A stretch of 64,000 nucleotides of DNA, taken from the NCBI RefSeq assembly GCF_022810405.1, contig NZ_JALGQE010000006.1:1-64000 (forward strand). Direction: 5' to 3'. The notes beneath the pieces are model-generated. The model was not told where the DNA came from. It saw only the letters and a program-made list of their open reading frames with translations, and ran no database searches. Positions 9,726 through 19,368 of the stretch are shown here, piece after piece (the stretch's first letter is position 1; each line of letters begins with the position of its first letter). The translations under genes and the position numbers were made by a program. The DNA comes from Rhodococcus sp. ARC_M5. GTDB taxonomy: Bacteria; Actinomycetota; Actinomycetes; Mycobacteriales; Mycobacteriaceae.

Positions 9726-11219
9726 TCATCGAGCCGGCAGAACCAAGCCGTGCCGGACGAGCCCCTGCATCATCGTCACCGCATGCACGGCCAGTTGCTC
9801 GGCGTCCTCGTCGTGCGCAGCAGCGAGCAGCTCCACCAGTTCACCGACCGGTAGGCCATCGGGTCGCAGCCCGGCGAGCAGAGCCGCACCAAGCTCGTCG
9901 ACGTCGTGCTGCCACTGCGGCCCGTTCCCGCGATGCACCCGAACTGCCACCGGCGACCAGCCCTCGTCGCCCGGAAGGTAGACGCGCTCGAGTGCCGTGT
10001 TCGGGTCGAGGGTCAGGACCGAGTCGAGGATGTCGTGCTCTCGGAGCCAGTCGAGCCGCGCGAAGTACTGCAGCGATTCGTTGCCCAGCGGGTCCGAGAA
10101 GCCGTGCGTGAGCTCCTCGGCGAGTAGGTCGGTGGGCTCGTCCGTTCGGCGGAGATACACGAATCCGAAGCCGATCCCTTCCACATCGGCGTCCGCGAAG
10201 TGGTCGAGCCAGGACTGTGCCACCGCGGCCGCGTCGGGATCGCGGGGATCGAGGCCGCCGTCGCGCATCCAGGTGCCCACGTACAGGGCAGGATCGGCGA
10301 CATCGCGCTCGACGACCCAGGCGTCGATCCCGTGAGCCGGCAGCCACGACGCCACCCGCGCACGCCAGTCCTCGCCTCGGACGTGGATCCAGGACGCCAG
10401 GATGGCAGCGGTGCCGCCCGGTGCGAGGTGGTCCGGGGCACGGCCGACCATCAGGGCGCTGGCCCCGTCGAGGTCGAGGCCGGAATCGCGGTAGGAGTGC
10501 AGTACCTCTGCGCGGCCGACGACGAACGGTGGATTGGCCACGATGCGGTCGAATCGACGTCCGGCGACCGGCTCGAACCACGACCCGTGCAGCAACTCCA
10601 CGTCCAGTCCGTTGAGTGCCATCGTCGCCGCCGCGAGGTCCATCGACCGTGGGCTGATGTCGGTCGCGGTCACCTGTTCCGCGTAGCCGCAGGCGTGGAC
10701 TGCCTGCACGCCACATCCGGTGCCGACGTCGAGCACGCTGGTGACCGGGGAGGTGGGTGTTCCACGGAGAAGTGAGAGTGAGGCCTGCCCGACGCCCAGC
10801 ACGTGGTCGGGTGCCGTCTCGGCGACGCGCATGCTGCCGTCCGGATCCGAGACGATCCATCGAGTTCCGTGTCCGGCGTCGAGTGGGCGGATGTCGAGCA
10901 GCGTCCGCACCGTGGATCCGGAGCGGGTGAGAATCCCGGCCGATACGGCGTCGGCAACCGTCAGGGGCGCGATGGCGTCGGCGACATCGGACTCGGGGCA
11001 GTCGTCGACGAGGAGAAACAGGCGCACCAGCACACCCAGCGCACCTCCGTCCAGACTGGCGTTGCGTACCGGGACCGGCTCGCTGCGACCGAGGGCCGCA
11101 TGGGCGTCGTCGCCGAGCAGCGTCAGAACGCCGTCGGCGTCGTATCCCACTCGGTCGAAGGCATCACGAAGTACAGAGCAGGCAGCAACGAGTGGGGACG
11201 TGGAGTTCTGTGCAGTCAC
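9726..11219 (-). CDS. SAM-dependent methyltransferase with NPPF motif (DUF7059/DUF7782-type)
   Basis: This is a 497-residue protein starting at GTG. The central Rossmann methyltransferase domain shows the SAM-binding motif [10 protein letters not shown] (residues 163-172), the acidic strand-2 end ATDISP, and the motif-IV tetrapeptide NPPF (229-232). NPPF is typical of enzymes methylating exocyclic amino groups or glutamine amides, such as HemK/PrmC and RsmC. The flanking segments (about 1-140 and 340-497) are the actinobacterial-specific N- and C-terminal domains of this family. The substrate is unknown; nucleic acid or protein Gln are both possible. It is upstream of sigB on the same strand, 178 bases away. 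Confidence 0.82.
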   Translation of the reverse strand: MTAQNSTSPLVAACSVLRDAFDRVGYDADGVLTLLGDDAHAALGRSEPVPVRNASLDGGALGVLVRLFLLVDDCPESDVADAIAPLTVADAVSAGILTRSGSTVRTLLDIRPLDAGHGTRWIVSDPDGSMRVAETAPDHVLGVGQASLSLLRGTPTSPVTSVLDVGTGCGVQAVHACGYAEQVTATDISPRSMDLAAATMALNGLDVELLHGSWFEPVAGRRFDRIVANPPFVVGRAEVLHSYRDSGLDLDGASALMVGRAPDHLAPGGTAAILASWIHVRGEDWRARVASWLPAHGIDAWVVERDVADPALYVGTWMRDGGLDPRDPDAAAVAQSWLDHFADADVEGIGFGFVYLRRTDEPTDLLAEELTHGFSDPLGNESLQYFARLDWLREHDILDSVLTLDPNTALERVYLPGDEGWSPVAVRVHRGNGPQWQHDVDELGAALLAGLRPDGLPVGELVELLAAAHDEDAEQLAVHAVTMMQGLVRHGLVLPAR

Positions 11220-11252
11220 GACGCAAGTGTCGCATCGGTGACAGCCGCTCCG

Positions 11253-11621
11253 TCAGTCGTCGCCCGCCTCGATCACTCGGTGGTTGCTCGATTCCAGTTG
11301 CGGCCGGTCCACGGTCCGGTAGTCGTATCGGCTCATCTCGTCCTTGGTGCGGGGCGGCCGATCGTTGGCGATCAGCACCGCCATCCACGGCAGTGGAATG
11401 GACGCTCCGACTATGGCCATGGAGATCCATGGATTCATCCACATCCCGTATGCGATGGCGGCCAACACCAACGCCGGGATGCGGAAGGACATGATGAACA
11501 TGTACTTGCGTACACGCTTTTTGTGCTGCTCTTCGACCGACTGCTGTGCCTCGGTGATCAGAACGGGCCCATCCGGCGAGTCGCTGTACGCGCTTCCGTC
11601 GAACCCTGGGGTTCTCGTCAT
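11253..11621 (-). CDS. DUF3099 family membrane protein
   Basis: This 122-residue protein has two predicted transmembrane segments (about 42-60 and 65-86, around RIPALVLAAIAYGMWM and WISMAIVGASIPLPWMAVLIA), a basic patch KKRVRK before the first, and polar tails. It matches the actinobacterial DUF3099 family and corresponds by position to Rv2709 next to sigB. It lies 33 bases upstream of the methyltransferase on the same strand. Function is unknown. Confidence 0.8.
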   Translation of the reverse strand: MTRTPGFDGSAYSDSPDGPVLITEAQQSVEEQHKKRVRKYMFIMSFRIPALVLAAIAYGMWMNPWISMAIVGASIPLPWMAVLIANDRPPRTKDEMSRYDYRTVDRPQLESSNHRVIEAGDD

Positions 11622-11713
11622 AACTCCACTGTGGCACTACTGCTCACAGAATGCTTGCGTCGAGCGTGTGCAACCGGTTACCCCTCGATGGATCGACGGA
11701 TTAATCTGTGTCC

Positions 11714-11950
11714 ATGAGCACTCAGACGAAGGATCGTCCCGATATCGCACCGGACGAAACCACCGAGGACGACCGGCCGAAGTTCTTCCACTACGTCAAG
11801 AAGAACAAGATCGCCGAGAGCGCGGTCATGGGTACGCACGTTGTCGCGCTGTGCGGTGAGGTGTTTCCCGTCACCAAGTCCGCGAAGCCCGGATCTCCGG
11901 TGTGCCCGGACTGCAAGAAGGTCTACGAGGGCCTCAAGAAGGGCGAGTGA
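11714..11950 (+). CDS. DUF3039 family small zinc-ribbon-like protein
   Basis: This 78-residue protein starts at the ATG at 11714; a GTG two codons upstream is possible. It has an acidic N-terminus, the conserved HYVKKNKIAESAVMG stretch and cysteines in ALCGE and SPVCPDCKK that could bind zinc. It matches DUF3039, the counterpart of Rv2708c, and is divergent from the DUF3099 gene. Function is unknown. Confidence 0.85.
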   Translation: MSTQTKDRPDIAPDETTEDDRPKFFHYVKKNKIAESAVMGTHVVALCGEVFPVTKSAKPGSPVCPDCKKVYEGLKKGE

Positions 11951-11988
11951 CAACTCGCGTCCGAAAATGAGTCCGCCGGACCCGACTG

Positions 11989-13071
11989 TCACGGAGACGG
12001 TTCGGGTCGGTCGGATCGTTGCCGGTCACCGACGACTCTGATCGGTGCCGTGACTTTGATCGGCCCTGTGGCCAGGCGTCGCGCGACCGCGGTCACCGGT
12101 CCCGACGGCTTGTCGTCCGCAGCCGCCTGCGCAGCGATCCACTCACGCATTTGATCCATTCGGGTTGCTCGGGCAGGCCAGAACTCCTGGATCGTGGCGT
12201 TGAACTCGGCTCCGAGGACCACGGCGAAGCCGAGGAAGAACGTGAACAGCAGAAACGCGATCGGCGTTGCCAACGCACCGTAGGTGTAGCCGGTGCTGGT
12301 GACCCAGGTCAGGTACCGGCGAAGTACGGCACTGGCAATCATGAAGAACACACCGGCCAGCAGTGCTCCACCGAGCAGACGATGCCACGGCAGTGAGGTG
12401 TGCAACGCCAGCTTGTACAACGTGGTCAGGCCGATGATCAGCAGCAGACCCACGGCGGGGTAGTACATGAAGTCGACGAGTTCGCTGCCGACGGTGAGCC
12501 ACGAATCGGGCAGTATCTGTTGGACGTACACCGGCCCGAGTGCGACGAGCGGAAGCACGAACACCGCGATGATCAGGAAGCCGACGTACAGGAGCAGCGC
12601 GAAGAACCGCTGCCACACGGGATTTCGCGCGTCGGCTTGTCCGTGTGCTTCGACGATGGAGTCCACGAAGGTCGAGATCGCCGACGAGCCGGCCCACAGT
12701 GAGAGCAGAAAGCCCACCGAGACGATCTCGCCACTGCCCTGTGCGAGTACGTCTCGGACGGTCGGTGCGATGATCTGATCGACGACACTGCTGCTGAAGA
12801 GCGTGTTGCTGAACGTGATGATCTTGGACTCGATGATCTGGACGGTGTTCGGACCGAACCATCCACCGACGAATCCGAGACTGCCGAGTACGCCGAGAAG
12901 CAGCGGTGGCAGCGACAGTGTCTGCCAGAAGGCGGCAGTCGCAGCCTTGCTGAAGATCGAATCGTCCCAGGCTTTGCTCAGAGTGCGAAGAATCACTTTC
13001 CACACCGCACGGAGCGGCCTTCGCGCCGACAACCGTTCCGGTGGTGGAGTTCCTCCTGCAGACTCGCTCAT
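11989..13071 (-). CDS. YihY/BrkB family inner-membrane protein
   Basis: This 360-residue integral membrane protein has six predicted transmembrane segments between about residues 40 and 300 and a basic cytoplasmic tail. It belongs to the YihY/virulence-factor-BrkB family (once called RNase BN, a name not supported for this family) and corresponds to Rv2707 between sigA and sigB. Conserved family traits visible are AFWQTLSLPPLLLG, AISTFVDSIVEAHG and ATPIAFLLFTFFLGFAVVLGAEFNA. A transport or flippase role has been suggested for relatives; the substrate is unknown. The start is the ATG at 13071, divergent from the helicase gene. Confidence 0.85.
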   Translation of the reverse strand: MSESAGGTPPPERLSARRPLRAVWKVILRTLSKAWDDSIFSKAATAAFWQTLSLPPLLLGVLGSLGFVGGWFGPNTVQIIESKIITFSNTLFSSSVVDQIIAPTVRDVLAQGSGEIVSVGFLLSLWAGSSAISTFVDSIVEAHGQADARNPVWQRFFALLLYVGFLIIAVFVLPLVALGPVYVQQILPDSWLTVGSELVDFMYYPAVGLLLIIGLTTLYKLALHTSLPWHRLLGGALLAGVFFMIASAVLRRYLTWVTSTGYTYGALATPIAFLLFTFFLGFAVVLGAEFNATIQEFWPARATRMDQMREWIAAQAAADDKPSGPVTAVARRLATGPIKVTAPIRVVGDRQRSDRPEPSP

Positions 13072-13250
13072 GGTGTCTCCAGCATTCCTGACGAGAGGCG
13101 ACTTCGCCTAACGACCCGCCCCGCCGTGTCGCATCCGACTCACCCCAGCGATGCGGGATAGGTCGGTGCGGAGCGATAGGCTCCTCGGCGGACACTGCAG
13201 GGCTACCGAGAGCGCGAGGAATTCACATCGATGCCAGGAACCGGCGGCCA

Positions 13251-15002
13251 GTGAGCGCTGACATGTTCGATCCCACACCACCATCCACCGAGCAGACGGC
13301 AGCTCCCGTGAGCGGGGGAGCGCCGCTGCGCGCGTGGCAGCGGCGTGCGCTGACGAAGTATCTCGTCGCCTCGCCCAAGGACTTCCTGGCCGTTGCGACG
13401 CCGGGCGCAGGCAAGACGACCTTCGCTCTACGCGTGGCCGCAGAGTTGCTCGCCCACCGAACCGTCGATCAGGTCACCGTCGTCGCACCTACCGAGCACC
13501 TCAAGCACCAGTGGGCCGAGTCGGCAGCCAGGGTGGGCATCGCACTCGATTCGCGCTTCTCGAACTCGACCGGTCAGACCTCGAGCGACTATCACGGCGT
13601 GGTGGTGACCTACGCGCAGATCGCCTCGCATCCGTTCAAGCACCGCGTGCGCACCGAGTCCCGCAAGACTCTCGTGATCCTCGACGAGATTCACCACGGT
13701 GGTGACGCGAAGAGCTGGGGCGAAGGTATTCGCGAAGCGTTCGGAGACGCGACCCGACGTCTCGCGTTGACCGGCACGCCGTTCCGTAGTGACGACAGCC
13801 CCATCCCGTTCGTCAACTACGAGCCGGATCAGGACGGAGCGATGCGGTCGAAGGCCGATCACGCGTACGGCTACTCCGATGCTCTGGCCGATGGAGTCGT
13901 CCGGCCTGTCGTGTTCCTCGCCTACTCCGGCGAAGCGCGGTGGCGTGACAGTGCGGGTGAGGAATACACCGCTCGGCTGGGTGAGCCGCTCAATGCCGAA
14001 CAGACCGCGCGAGCGTGGCGCACTGCGCTCGATCCACAGGGCGACTGGATGCCCGCCGTGCTGCTGGCTGCGAACACACGGCTGGGCCAGTTGCGAGCGG
14101 GTGGCATGCCCGATGCAGGCGGATTGGTGATCGCAACCGACCAGACGGTAGCCCGGGCCTACGCAAAGCTGATCGAGGTGATCACGGGGGAGACGCCGGC
14201 GATCGTGCTCTCGGACGACCCCACGTCCTCGGCGCGGATCGCGGCATTCGGCAAGAGCGACCAGCGCTGGATGGTTGCCGTCCGCATGGTGTCGGAGGGG
14301 GTCGACGTTCCGCGTCTGGCCGTCGGCGTCTACGCGACCAGTGCGTCGACGCCGCTGTACTTCGCGCAGGCGATCGGTCGATTCGTGCGGTCGCGTCGCA
14401 AAGGCGAGACCGCAAGCGTGTTCCTGCCGTCGGTACCGGTTCTGCTGGACCTCGCGTCGCAGCTCGAGGCGCAGCGCGATCACATTCTCGGCAAACCGCA
14501 CCGCGAGAAGGACGGTTTCGACGACGACTTGTTGGCCGACGCCAACAAGCAGAAGGACGAGCTGGGCGAAGAGGAGAAGGCGTACACCTCGCTCGGTGCG
14601 GATGCCGAACTCGATCAGGTGATCTACGACGGTTCCTCGTTCGGCACGGCGACGTTCTCGGGCAGCGACGAGGAAGCCGACTACCTGGGTCTGCCCGGCT
14701 TGCTCGACGCCACACAGATGCGTGACCTGCTGCGCCAACGCCAGCAGGAGCAGATCGACAAGCCGGCAGCGGGGCCCGCAGTTCCGGTGCCCCCCGTCGT
14801 CAACGACAGGGCCAGCAGTGCGGGCCAGTTGGCCGGCCTGCGGCGTGAACTGAACAGTTTGGTCGCGGTGTACCACCATCGGACCGGGAAGCCGCACGGT
14901 GTCATTCACGGCGATCTGCGGCGCATCTGTGGTGGGCCGCCGACGGCGATGGCCTCGGCCGATCAGTTGGGTGAGCGCATCGCCCAGCTCCGCAAGATGT
15001 AG
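13251..15002 (+). CDS. DEAD/DEAH-box superfamily 2 helicase
   Basis: This 583-residue protein starts at GTG (13251), with an in-frame ATG at 13263 as alternative. Motif I is ATPGAGKTT (about residues 49-57), motif II is LDEIHHGG, motif III lies near LTGTPF, and the C-terminal RecA domain carries VSEGVDVPRL and the motif-VI sequence QAIGRFVRSR. A coiled, charged segment (about 420-450) and a conserved C-terminal tail with AGQLAGLRRELNSLVAVYHHRTG follow. It is a nucleic-acid-dependent ATPase of the actinobacterial UvrB/Res-like type; DNA or RNA substrate cannot be decided. A strong terminator follows immediately. Confidence 0.88.
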   Translation: MSADMFDPTPPSTEQTAAPVSGGAPLRAWQRRALTKYLVASPKDFLAVATPGAGKTTFALRVAAELLAHRTVDQVTVVAPTEHLKHQWAESAARVGIALDSRFSNSTGQTSSDYHGVVVTYAQIASHPFKHRVRTESRKTLVILDEIHHGGDAKSWGEGIREAFGDATRRLALTGTPFRSDDSPIPFVNYEPDQDGAMRSKADHAYGYSDALADGVVRPVVFLAYSGEARWRDSAGEEYTARLGEPLNAEQTARAWRTALDPQGDWMPAVLLAANTRLGQLRAGGMPDAGGLVIATDQTVARAYAKLIEVITGETPAIVLSDDPTSSARIAAFGKSDQRWMVAVRMVSEGVDVPRLAVGVYATSASTPLYFAQAIGRFVRSRRKGETASVFLPSVPVLLDLASQLEAQRDHILGKPHREKDGFDDDLLADANKQKDELGEEEKAYTSLGADAELDQVIYDGSSFGTATFSGSDEEADYLGLPGLLDATQMRDLLRQRQQEQIDKPAAGPAVPVPPVVNDRASSAGQLAGLRRELNSLVAVYHHRTGKPHGVIHGDLRRICGGPPTAMASADQLGERIAQLRKM

Positions 15003-15005
15003 CGG

Positions 15006-15049
15006 CACGAAAAAGACGGACGGTCCGTGGACCATCCGTCTTTTTCGTG
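15006..15049. terminator. Bidirectional intrinsic terminator
   Basis: A 19-bp stem with one mismatch (15006-15024 with 15031-15049) is flanked by A5 on the left and T5 on the right, giving a classical rho-independent terminator in both directions. It separates the helicase from the convergent DUF7455 gene. Confidence 0.85.
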
Positions 15050-15091
15050 TTCGATCGTGGCGAACCTGAATTCCCCCGACGTGGCGGTGCG

Positions 15092-15286
15092 TTACACCGT
15101 GGAGTCCGATTCGGTCATCACCGTTGCGTTCACTTCACGCAAACGGGCTTCGTGCTCGGTGGCGTGGTGACCGCAGAAGAGAAGCTCTCCACCGGTCGAG
15201 AGCACGACACGCGCGCGAGCCCCTGCACCGCACCGGTCGCACCGGTCCGCTGCTGTCAATTGTGGGCTGGTCAATGTTCCGGGCAT
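15092..15286 (-). CDS. DUF7455 small zinc-ribbon-like protein
   Basis: This 64-residue protein contains LTAADRCDRCGAGARARV followed by GGELLFCGHHATEHEARL, a CxxC...CxHH pattern suited to one zinc ion. It matches the short actinobacterial DUF7455 family found beside sigA (Rv2706c position). Function is unknown; size and charge suggest nucleic-acid or RNA-polymerase association, but that is inference. Confidence 0.82.
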   Translation of the reverse strand: MPGTLTSPQLTAADRCDRCGAGARARVVLSTGGELLFCGHHATEHEARLREVNATVMTESDSTV

Positions 15287-15520
15287 GACTCCTCCGTACT
15301 GGCTTGCGGGTTGTCCCGTTCGCCTGGGGCCGGTCCGCCGCGTCGGTATGGCGCGGTTCGTTCACTCTGTCAGACGTATGGCGGTCACGCGTTGTTCCCG
15401 AGCGCGTTTCTTTGTGTTGTCACTAACACGAAACATGGCTCACGAGCAGGAACGTCGCGGAAACTGTTCGCTGAGAGCTGATCGGTGTTCGCCGTGAGTC
15501 GCGGCAGTAGGGTCACCGGT

Positions 15521-16450
15521 GTGGCTTCGACTTCTCCTACACTCTCCGGCACATCGAAGCTGGGTATTCCGTCGCTGTTCGTGATCGGCGCGGTGTGCAT
15601 GTACGTCGGTGCGGCGATCGGTGTGTTCTTGTTCGACACCGTCGATCCGGCCGCGGTGGCGTGGCTCCGCGGGTTCGGTGCGGCGCTGGTGTTGGTGCTC
15701 TGGCGTCGACCGTGGCGGCAGCGGGCCGGTGTCGGTGGTCGCTGGACCGTGCGGCGACTGATCACCGCTGCTGCGTTCGGTGGTGCGACGATCGGCATGA
15801 ACGTGATGTTCTACGAGGCGATCGCCAGGCTCCCGCTCGGCGCGGCGGTGGCCATCGAGTTTCTGGGGCCGATAGCGGTCGCTGCGGCGGGGTCGAGAAG
15901 ACCTGTCGATGTGTGCGCGTTGCTTCTCGTGGTCGCCGGTGTCGGCGCGATCGCCTCCGCGCAATTCGAGGGTGGCGAGGTGGGGTTGATCGGCATCGCG
16001 TTCGCGCTCGGCTCGGCCGCTCTGTGGGCGGCCTACATCGTGCTCGGCAAATCGGTTGCCGATGCAGGTCAGGGTCTCGACGACATGGCGGCCGGGTTCG
16101 GCATCGCCTCCGTGCTGCTCGCCGTACCGTTGTTCGGACCGTTTGCGCTTGCGCACACCACCTCGTTGGGAGACTGGCGGATCTGGGTTCTCGGACTGGG
16201 CGTCGGGTTGCTGGCGAGTGTGGTGCCCTACGTTCTCGATCAGTACGTCCTGGTGCGCGTGGGTCGGGCCCGCTTCGCGTTGCTGCTGGCGCTGCTCCCG
16301 GCAACCGCCACGGTGGTCGGTGCCGTGATGCTGACTCAGATCCCCACGGCTCTCGAGGCACTCGGGATCGCAGCCGTCATCGCAGCGGTGGTCGTCGGTG
16401 GACTGCCGACTCGGAAAGATCACGGTGTTGCCGACATTCCGCCGCCCTGA
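15521..16450 (+). CDS. EamA-family (DMT) transporter
   Basis: This is a roughly 309-residue protein with ten predicted transmembrane helices arranged as two EamA repeats. The second repeat begins near GLIGIAFALGSAALWAAYIVLGKSVAD and ends with LPATATVVGAVMLTQIPTALEALGIAAVIAA. It belongs to the drug/metabolite transporter superfamily, RhtA/YedA-like exporters of amino acids or related metabolites; the substrate is not predictable. The GTG at 15521 follows AGGG; GTG codons at 15485 and 15494 are possible starts. The next gene begins within two bases of its stop. Confidence 0.85.
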   Translation: MASTSPTLSGTSKLGIPSLFVIGAVCMYVGAAIGVFLFDTVDPAAVAWLRGFGAALVLVLWRRPWRQRAGVGGRWTVRRLITAAAFGGATIGMNVMFYEAIARLPLGAAVAIEFLGPIAVAAAGSRRPVDVCALLLVVAGVGAIASAQFEGGEVGLIGIAFALGSAALWAAYIVLGKSVADAGQGLDDMAAGFGIASVLLAVPLFGPFALAHTTSLGDWRIWVLGLGVGLLASVVPYVLDQYVLVRVGRARFALLLALLPATATVVGAVMLTQIPTALEALGIAAVIAAVVVGGLPTRKDHGVADIPPP

Positions 16451-16478
16451 CATGCAGTCGACACTGCAGAATGGAACG

Positions 16479-16838
16479 GTGACCAGTACGCAGGACGACC
16501 TCGTTCACATCTGTACCGCAGGGGAGTGGCTGTCCATGCGTGGGCAGGCCGACTACACCCCGGACACGTACGACGCCGTGGGGTTCGTCCACCTGTCCAC
16601 ACCCGAACAAGTGCACTTGCCCGCGAACCGCCTCTTCTCCGGCCGCACGGATCTGGTTCTGCTGCGCATTGACCCGGCTCGTCTGACGGCTCCGGTCCGG
16701 TGGGAACCGGGGGTTCCCACGGATCCGCAGTCCATGCTGTTCCCGCATCTGTACGGACCGCTGACGATCGCGGCAGTCGTTGCGGTACTCGACTATCGGC
16801 CCGGCCCCGACGGAACATTCGGGGTGCCGCGGATATGA
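16479..16838 (+). CDS. DUF952 family protein
   Basis: This is a 119-residue protein starting at GTG (16479), chosen because DUF952 proteins begin just before the LVHICTAGEW motif; an ATG at 16452, one base after the upstream stop, would add nine residues. Visible family motifs are VGFVHLSTPEQV and FPHLYGPLTIAAVV. DUF952 resembles glutathione-S-transferase-like or ADP-ribosyltransferase-like folds, but no activity is established. It is probably co-transcribed with the EamA permease. Confidence 0.85.
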   Translation: MTSTQDDLVHICTAGEWLSMRGQADYTPDTYDAVGFVHLSTPEQVHLPANRLFSGRTDLVLLRIDPARLTAPVRWEPGVPTDPQSMLFPHLYGPLTIAAVVAVLDYRPGPDGTFGVPRI

Positions 16839-16860
16839 CGGCTCTGTCGTGTCGACGACA

Positions 16861-16891
16861 ACGACCGCCGATCATGGTGATCGACGGTCGT
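16861..16891. terminator. Hairpin between convergent DUF952 gene and sigA
   Basis: The arms ACGACCGCCGATCA and TGATCGACGGTCGT (16861-16874 and 16878-16891) pair with one mismatch over a 3-nt loop, between two converging stop codons. It has no T-tract. Confidence 0.55.
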
Positions 16892-16912
16892 AGTTCGGGT
16901 GAATCGGACGAG

Positions 16913-18244
16913 TCAGTCCAGGTAGTCGCGCAGTACCTGTGACCGAGACGGGTGCCGCAGCTTCGACATGGTCTTGGACTCGATCTGACGGATTCGCTCG
17001 CGAGTGACGCCGTACACCTGGCCGATCTCGTCGAGGGTGCGAGGCTGACCGTCCGTGAGACCGAAGCGCAGACGAACCACGCCCGCTTCGCGTTCGGACA
17101 GCGTCTCGAGAACCGACTGCAGCTGATCCTGCAGGAGAGTGAACGACACTGCGTCGACGGCGACGACTGCCTCGGAGTCCTCGATGAAGTCGCCGAGCTG
17201 GCTGTCGCCCTCGTCACCGATGGTCTGGTCGAGCGAAATCGGCTCACGCGCATACTGCTGGATTTCCAGCACCTTCTCCGGCGTGATGTCCATTTCCTTC
17301 GCGAGCTCTTCGGGAGTGGGTTCGCGACCCAGGTCCTGAAGCAGCTCTCGCTGGATGCGGCCGAGCTTGTTGATGACCTCGACCATGTGCACCGGGATAC
17401 GGATGGTGCGGGCCTGGTCGGCCATGGCCCGAGTGATCGCCTGACGGATCCACCACGTGGCGTAGGTCGAGAACTTGTAGCCCTTGGTGTAGTCGAACTT
17501 CTCGACCGCGCGGATGAGACCGAGGTTGCCTTCCTGAATGAGATCCAGGAAAGCCATGCCGCGGCCGGTGTAGCGCTTGGCGAGGGAGACGACGAGTCGA
17601 AGGTTCGCTTCGAGAAGGTGGTTCTTGGCGCGGTTGCCGTCACGGCAGATCCACGTCATGTCCCGACGCTGCGCAACGGGGAGCTTCTCGCCCTTCTCCG
17701 CGGACTCACGCATTTTTTCGACTGCGAACAGGCCTGCCTCGATGCGCTTGGCGAGCTCGACTTCCTCTTCCGCGTTGAGAAGAGCAACCTTGCCGATCTG
17801 CTTGAGGTACGCACGAACGGAGTCTGCGGATGCGGTGAGCTCGGCATCCTTGCGGGCCTGGCGCAGTGCCTCGGACTCTTCTTCGTCCCAGACGAAGTCG
17901 CCGGACGCCTTGTCCTCGGCCGTCGGCTCGGTGGTGGCGTCCTCTTCGGTGTCGTCACCGGCCGCGACCACCTCGACGACGTCGTTGGCGGCGGCAGCGA
18001 GGTCGCCCTCGGAGATGTCGATGTCTTCGATCCCCGGAGTGCTCTCCTCGGCGTCGTCCCCGGTCGCCGGTGTTGCTGCTGTCTTCTTTGCTGCGGCCTT
18101 CTTCGCCGGTGCCTTCTTGGCTACGGCGCGCTTGGCGGGTGCCTTCTTGGCCGGTGCCTTCGCAGCGGGTGCCTTGACAGCAGGTGCAGGTGCCGCAGAC
18201 TCGGTTTCGGAATCTACGGTCTGACGGATATCGGTGGCTGCCAC
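16913..18244 (-). CDS. sigA: Primary RNA polymerase sigma factor SigA (RpoD)
   Basis: This is the 443-residue housekeeping sigma factor. The GTG at 18244, preceded by GAAAGGG, gives the usual N-terminus. Residues about 15-60 are a low-complexity Ala/Lys/Pro run (repeats of KKAPAKKA), followed by an acidic stretch, the actinobacterial region 1.1 equivalent. Regions 1.2-2 include [42 protein letters not shown] and [11 protein letters not shown]; region 3 includes [17 protein letters not shown]; region 4.2 holds the helix-turn-helix [14 protein letters not shown]. It lies downstream of ppgK on the same strand. Confidence 0.98.
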   Translation of the reverse strand: MAATDIRQTVDSETESAAPAPAVKAPAAKAPAKKAPAKRAVAKKAPAKKAAAKKTAATPATGDDAEESTPGIEDIDISEGDLAAAANDVVEVVAAGDDTEEDATTEPTAEDKASGDFVWDEEESEALRQARKDAELTASADSVRAYLKQIGKVALLNAEEEVELAKRIEAGLFAVEKMRESAEKGEKLPVAQRRDMTWICRDGNRAKNHLLEANLRLVVSLAKRYTGRGMAFLDLIQEGNLGLIRAVEKFDYTKGYKFSTYATWWIRQAITRAMADQARTIRIPVHMVEVINKLGRIQRELLQDLGREPTPEELAKEMDITPEKVLEIQQYAREPISLDQTIGDEGDSQLGDFIEDSEAVVAVDAVSFTLLQDQLQSVLETLSEREAGVVRLRFGLTDGQPRTLDEIGQVYGVTRERIRQIESKTMSKLRHPSRSQVLRDYLD

Positions 18245-18403
18245 GTACGCCCTTTCGTGACGAAGTCGTGCGGCGTCACGCCAGAGTTGTTTCCGGCGGA
18301 GAGGTCTTCGGATTCGGCCGGCTGCGTACCGGCACACACCATTGTAACGACCTCTCAGGAGTTTGTTACCGACCCTCGCCCTACGCAGGTGGCTACCCGC
18401 GTG

Positions 18404-19225
18404 TCAGTCCACCGATCCTGCGGACGTGTCGGTCTCGGCCGACGGCACGGCGGTGTCCGCCGCGAGTGCGGCACCGACGATGCCGGCAGTGTTCAGCAGG
18501 GTTGCCGGAACCACGGGCGTGCGATTGGTCAGGTGCGGAATCCACTTCTCGCTCTTGCGGCTGATGCCGCCACCGGCGATGAACAGATCCGGCCACAACA
18601 GAGCCTCGAACGCCTCCAGAACCGTCGAGACCTCCTTGGCCCACTCCTTGTAGGACAAGTCCTGGTTCTCTTTCACCGACGACGCAGCACGGTGCTCGGC
18701 TTCCTTGCCGCCGATCTCCATGTGACCGAACTCCGTATTGGGCAGCAGAACTCCGTTGTGCAGCACGGCCGAGCCGATTCCCGTGCCGAACGTCAACAGC
18801 ACGACGACGCCGTCCTTGCCCTTGCCTCCGCCGTACTTGTCCTCTGCCACTCCGGCCGCATCGGCGTCGTTGAGCACGGTGACGCTGTCGGTGCCGATGG
18901 CCTTCGCGAACAACGCGCGAGCGTCGGTGTCGATCCAGGACTTGTCGATGTTGGCGGCCGAGCGAGCGACACCGTTGGTCACCACGGCGGGGAGTGTGAC
19001 TCCCACCGGGCCGGTCCACTCGAAGTGCGCGACGATCTCCGCCACCGTGCGCGCAATGGCATCGGGGGTCGACGGCTGGGGAGTCTGGATCTTGTAGCGG
19101 TCGCCGACGAGCTCGCCGGTGCTCAGATCGACGATGCCGCCTTTGATGCCGCTGCCGCCGACGTCGACGCCGAATCCGTGGCGCGCCGCCCCGGCGGTGG
19201 TGTTGTCCGAACCTGCCTGTGTCAT
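18404..19225 (-). CDS. ppgK: Polyphosphate glucokinase
   Basis: This 273-residue ROK-family kinase phosphorylates glucose with inorganic polyphosphate or ATP. Visible motifs are the N-terminal phosphate loop [13 protein letters not shown], the sugar-binding/catalytic LNDADAAG with its aspartate, [13 protein letters not shown], and GHMEIGG. Length fits mycobacterial PpgK, and the gene sits next to sigA as in M. tuberculosis (Rv2702). The ATG at 19225 was chosen from homology; the much longer open frame upstream is antisense to suhB. Confidence 0.95.
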   Translation of the reverse strand: MTQAGSDNTTAGAARHGFGVDVGGSGIKGGIVDLSTGELVGDRYKIQTPQPSTPDAIARTVAEIVAHFEWTGPVGVTLPAVVTNGVARSAANIDKSWIDTDARALFAKAIGTDSVTVLNDADAAGVAEDKYGGGKGKDGVVVLLTFGTGIGSAVLHNGVLLPNTEFGHMEIGGKEAEHRAASSVKENQDLSYKEWAKEVSTVLEAFEALLWPDLFIAGGGISRKSEKWIPHLTNRTPVVPATLLNTAGIVGAALAADTAVPSAETDTSAGSVD

Positions 19226-19368
19226 GTGGATGCCGCTCCTGGACTGATCGAATCCTTGTGGTGCCGTCGCCTCCGAACAATAGTGTGGTTTCGGTGCACG
19301 CGGCACGACGACGTCACCGCCTCTCGCTGCGGTGGTGCTCGGACGCCGGTGTGTGTTGCGATGTACGT

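Noticed and set aside
13428-15035. Open frame of 535 codons on the minus strand opposite the helicase
   Set aside because: It is antisense to motifs I-VI of a clear helicase and shows no independent protein signature.
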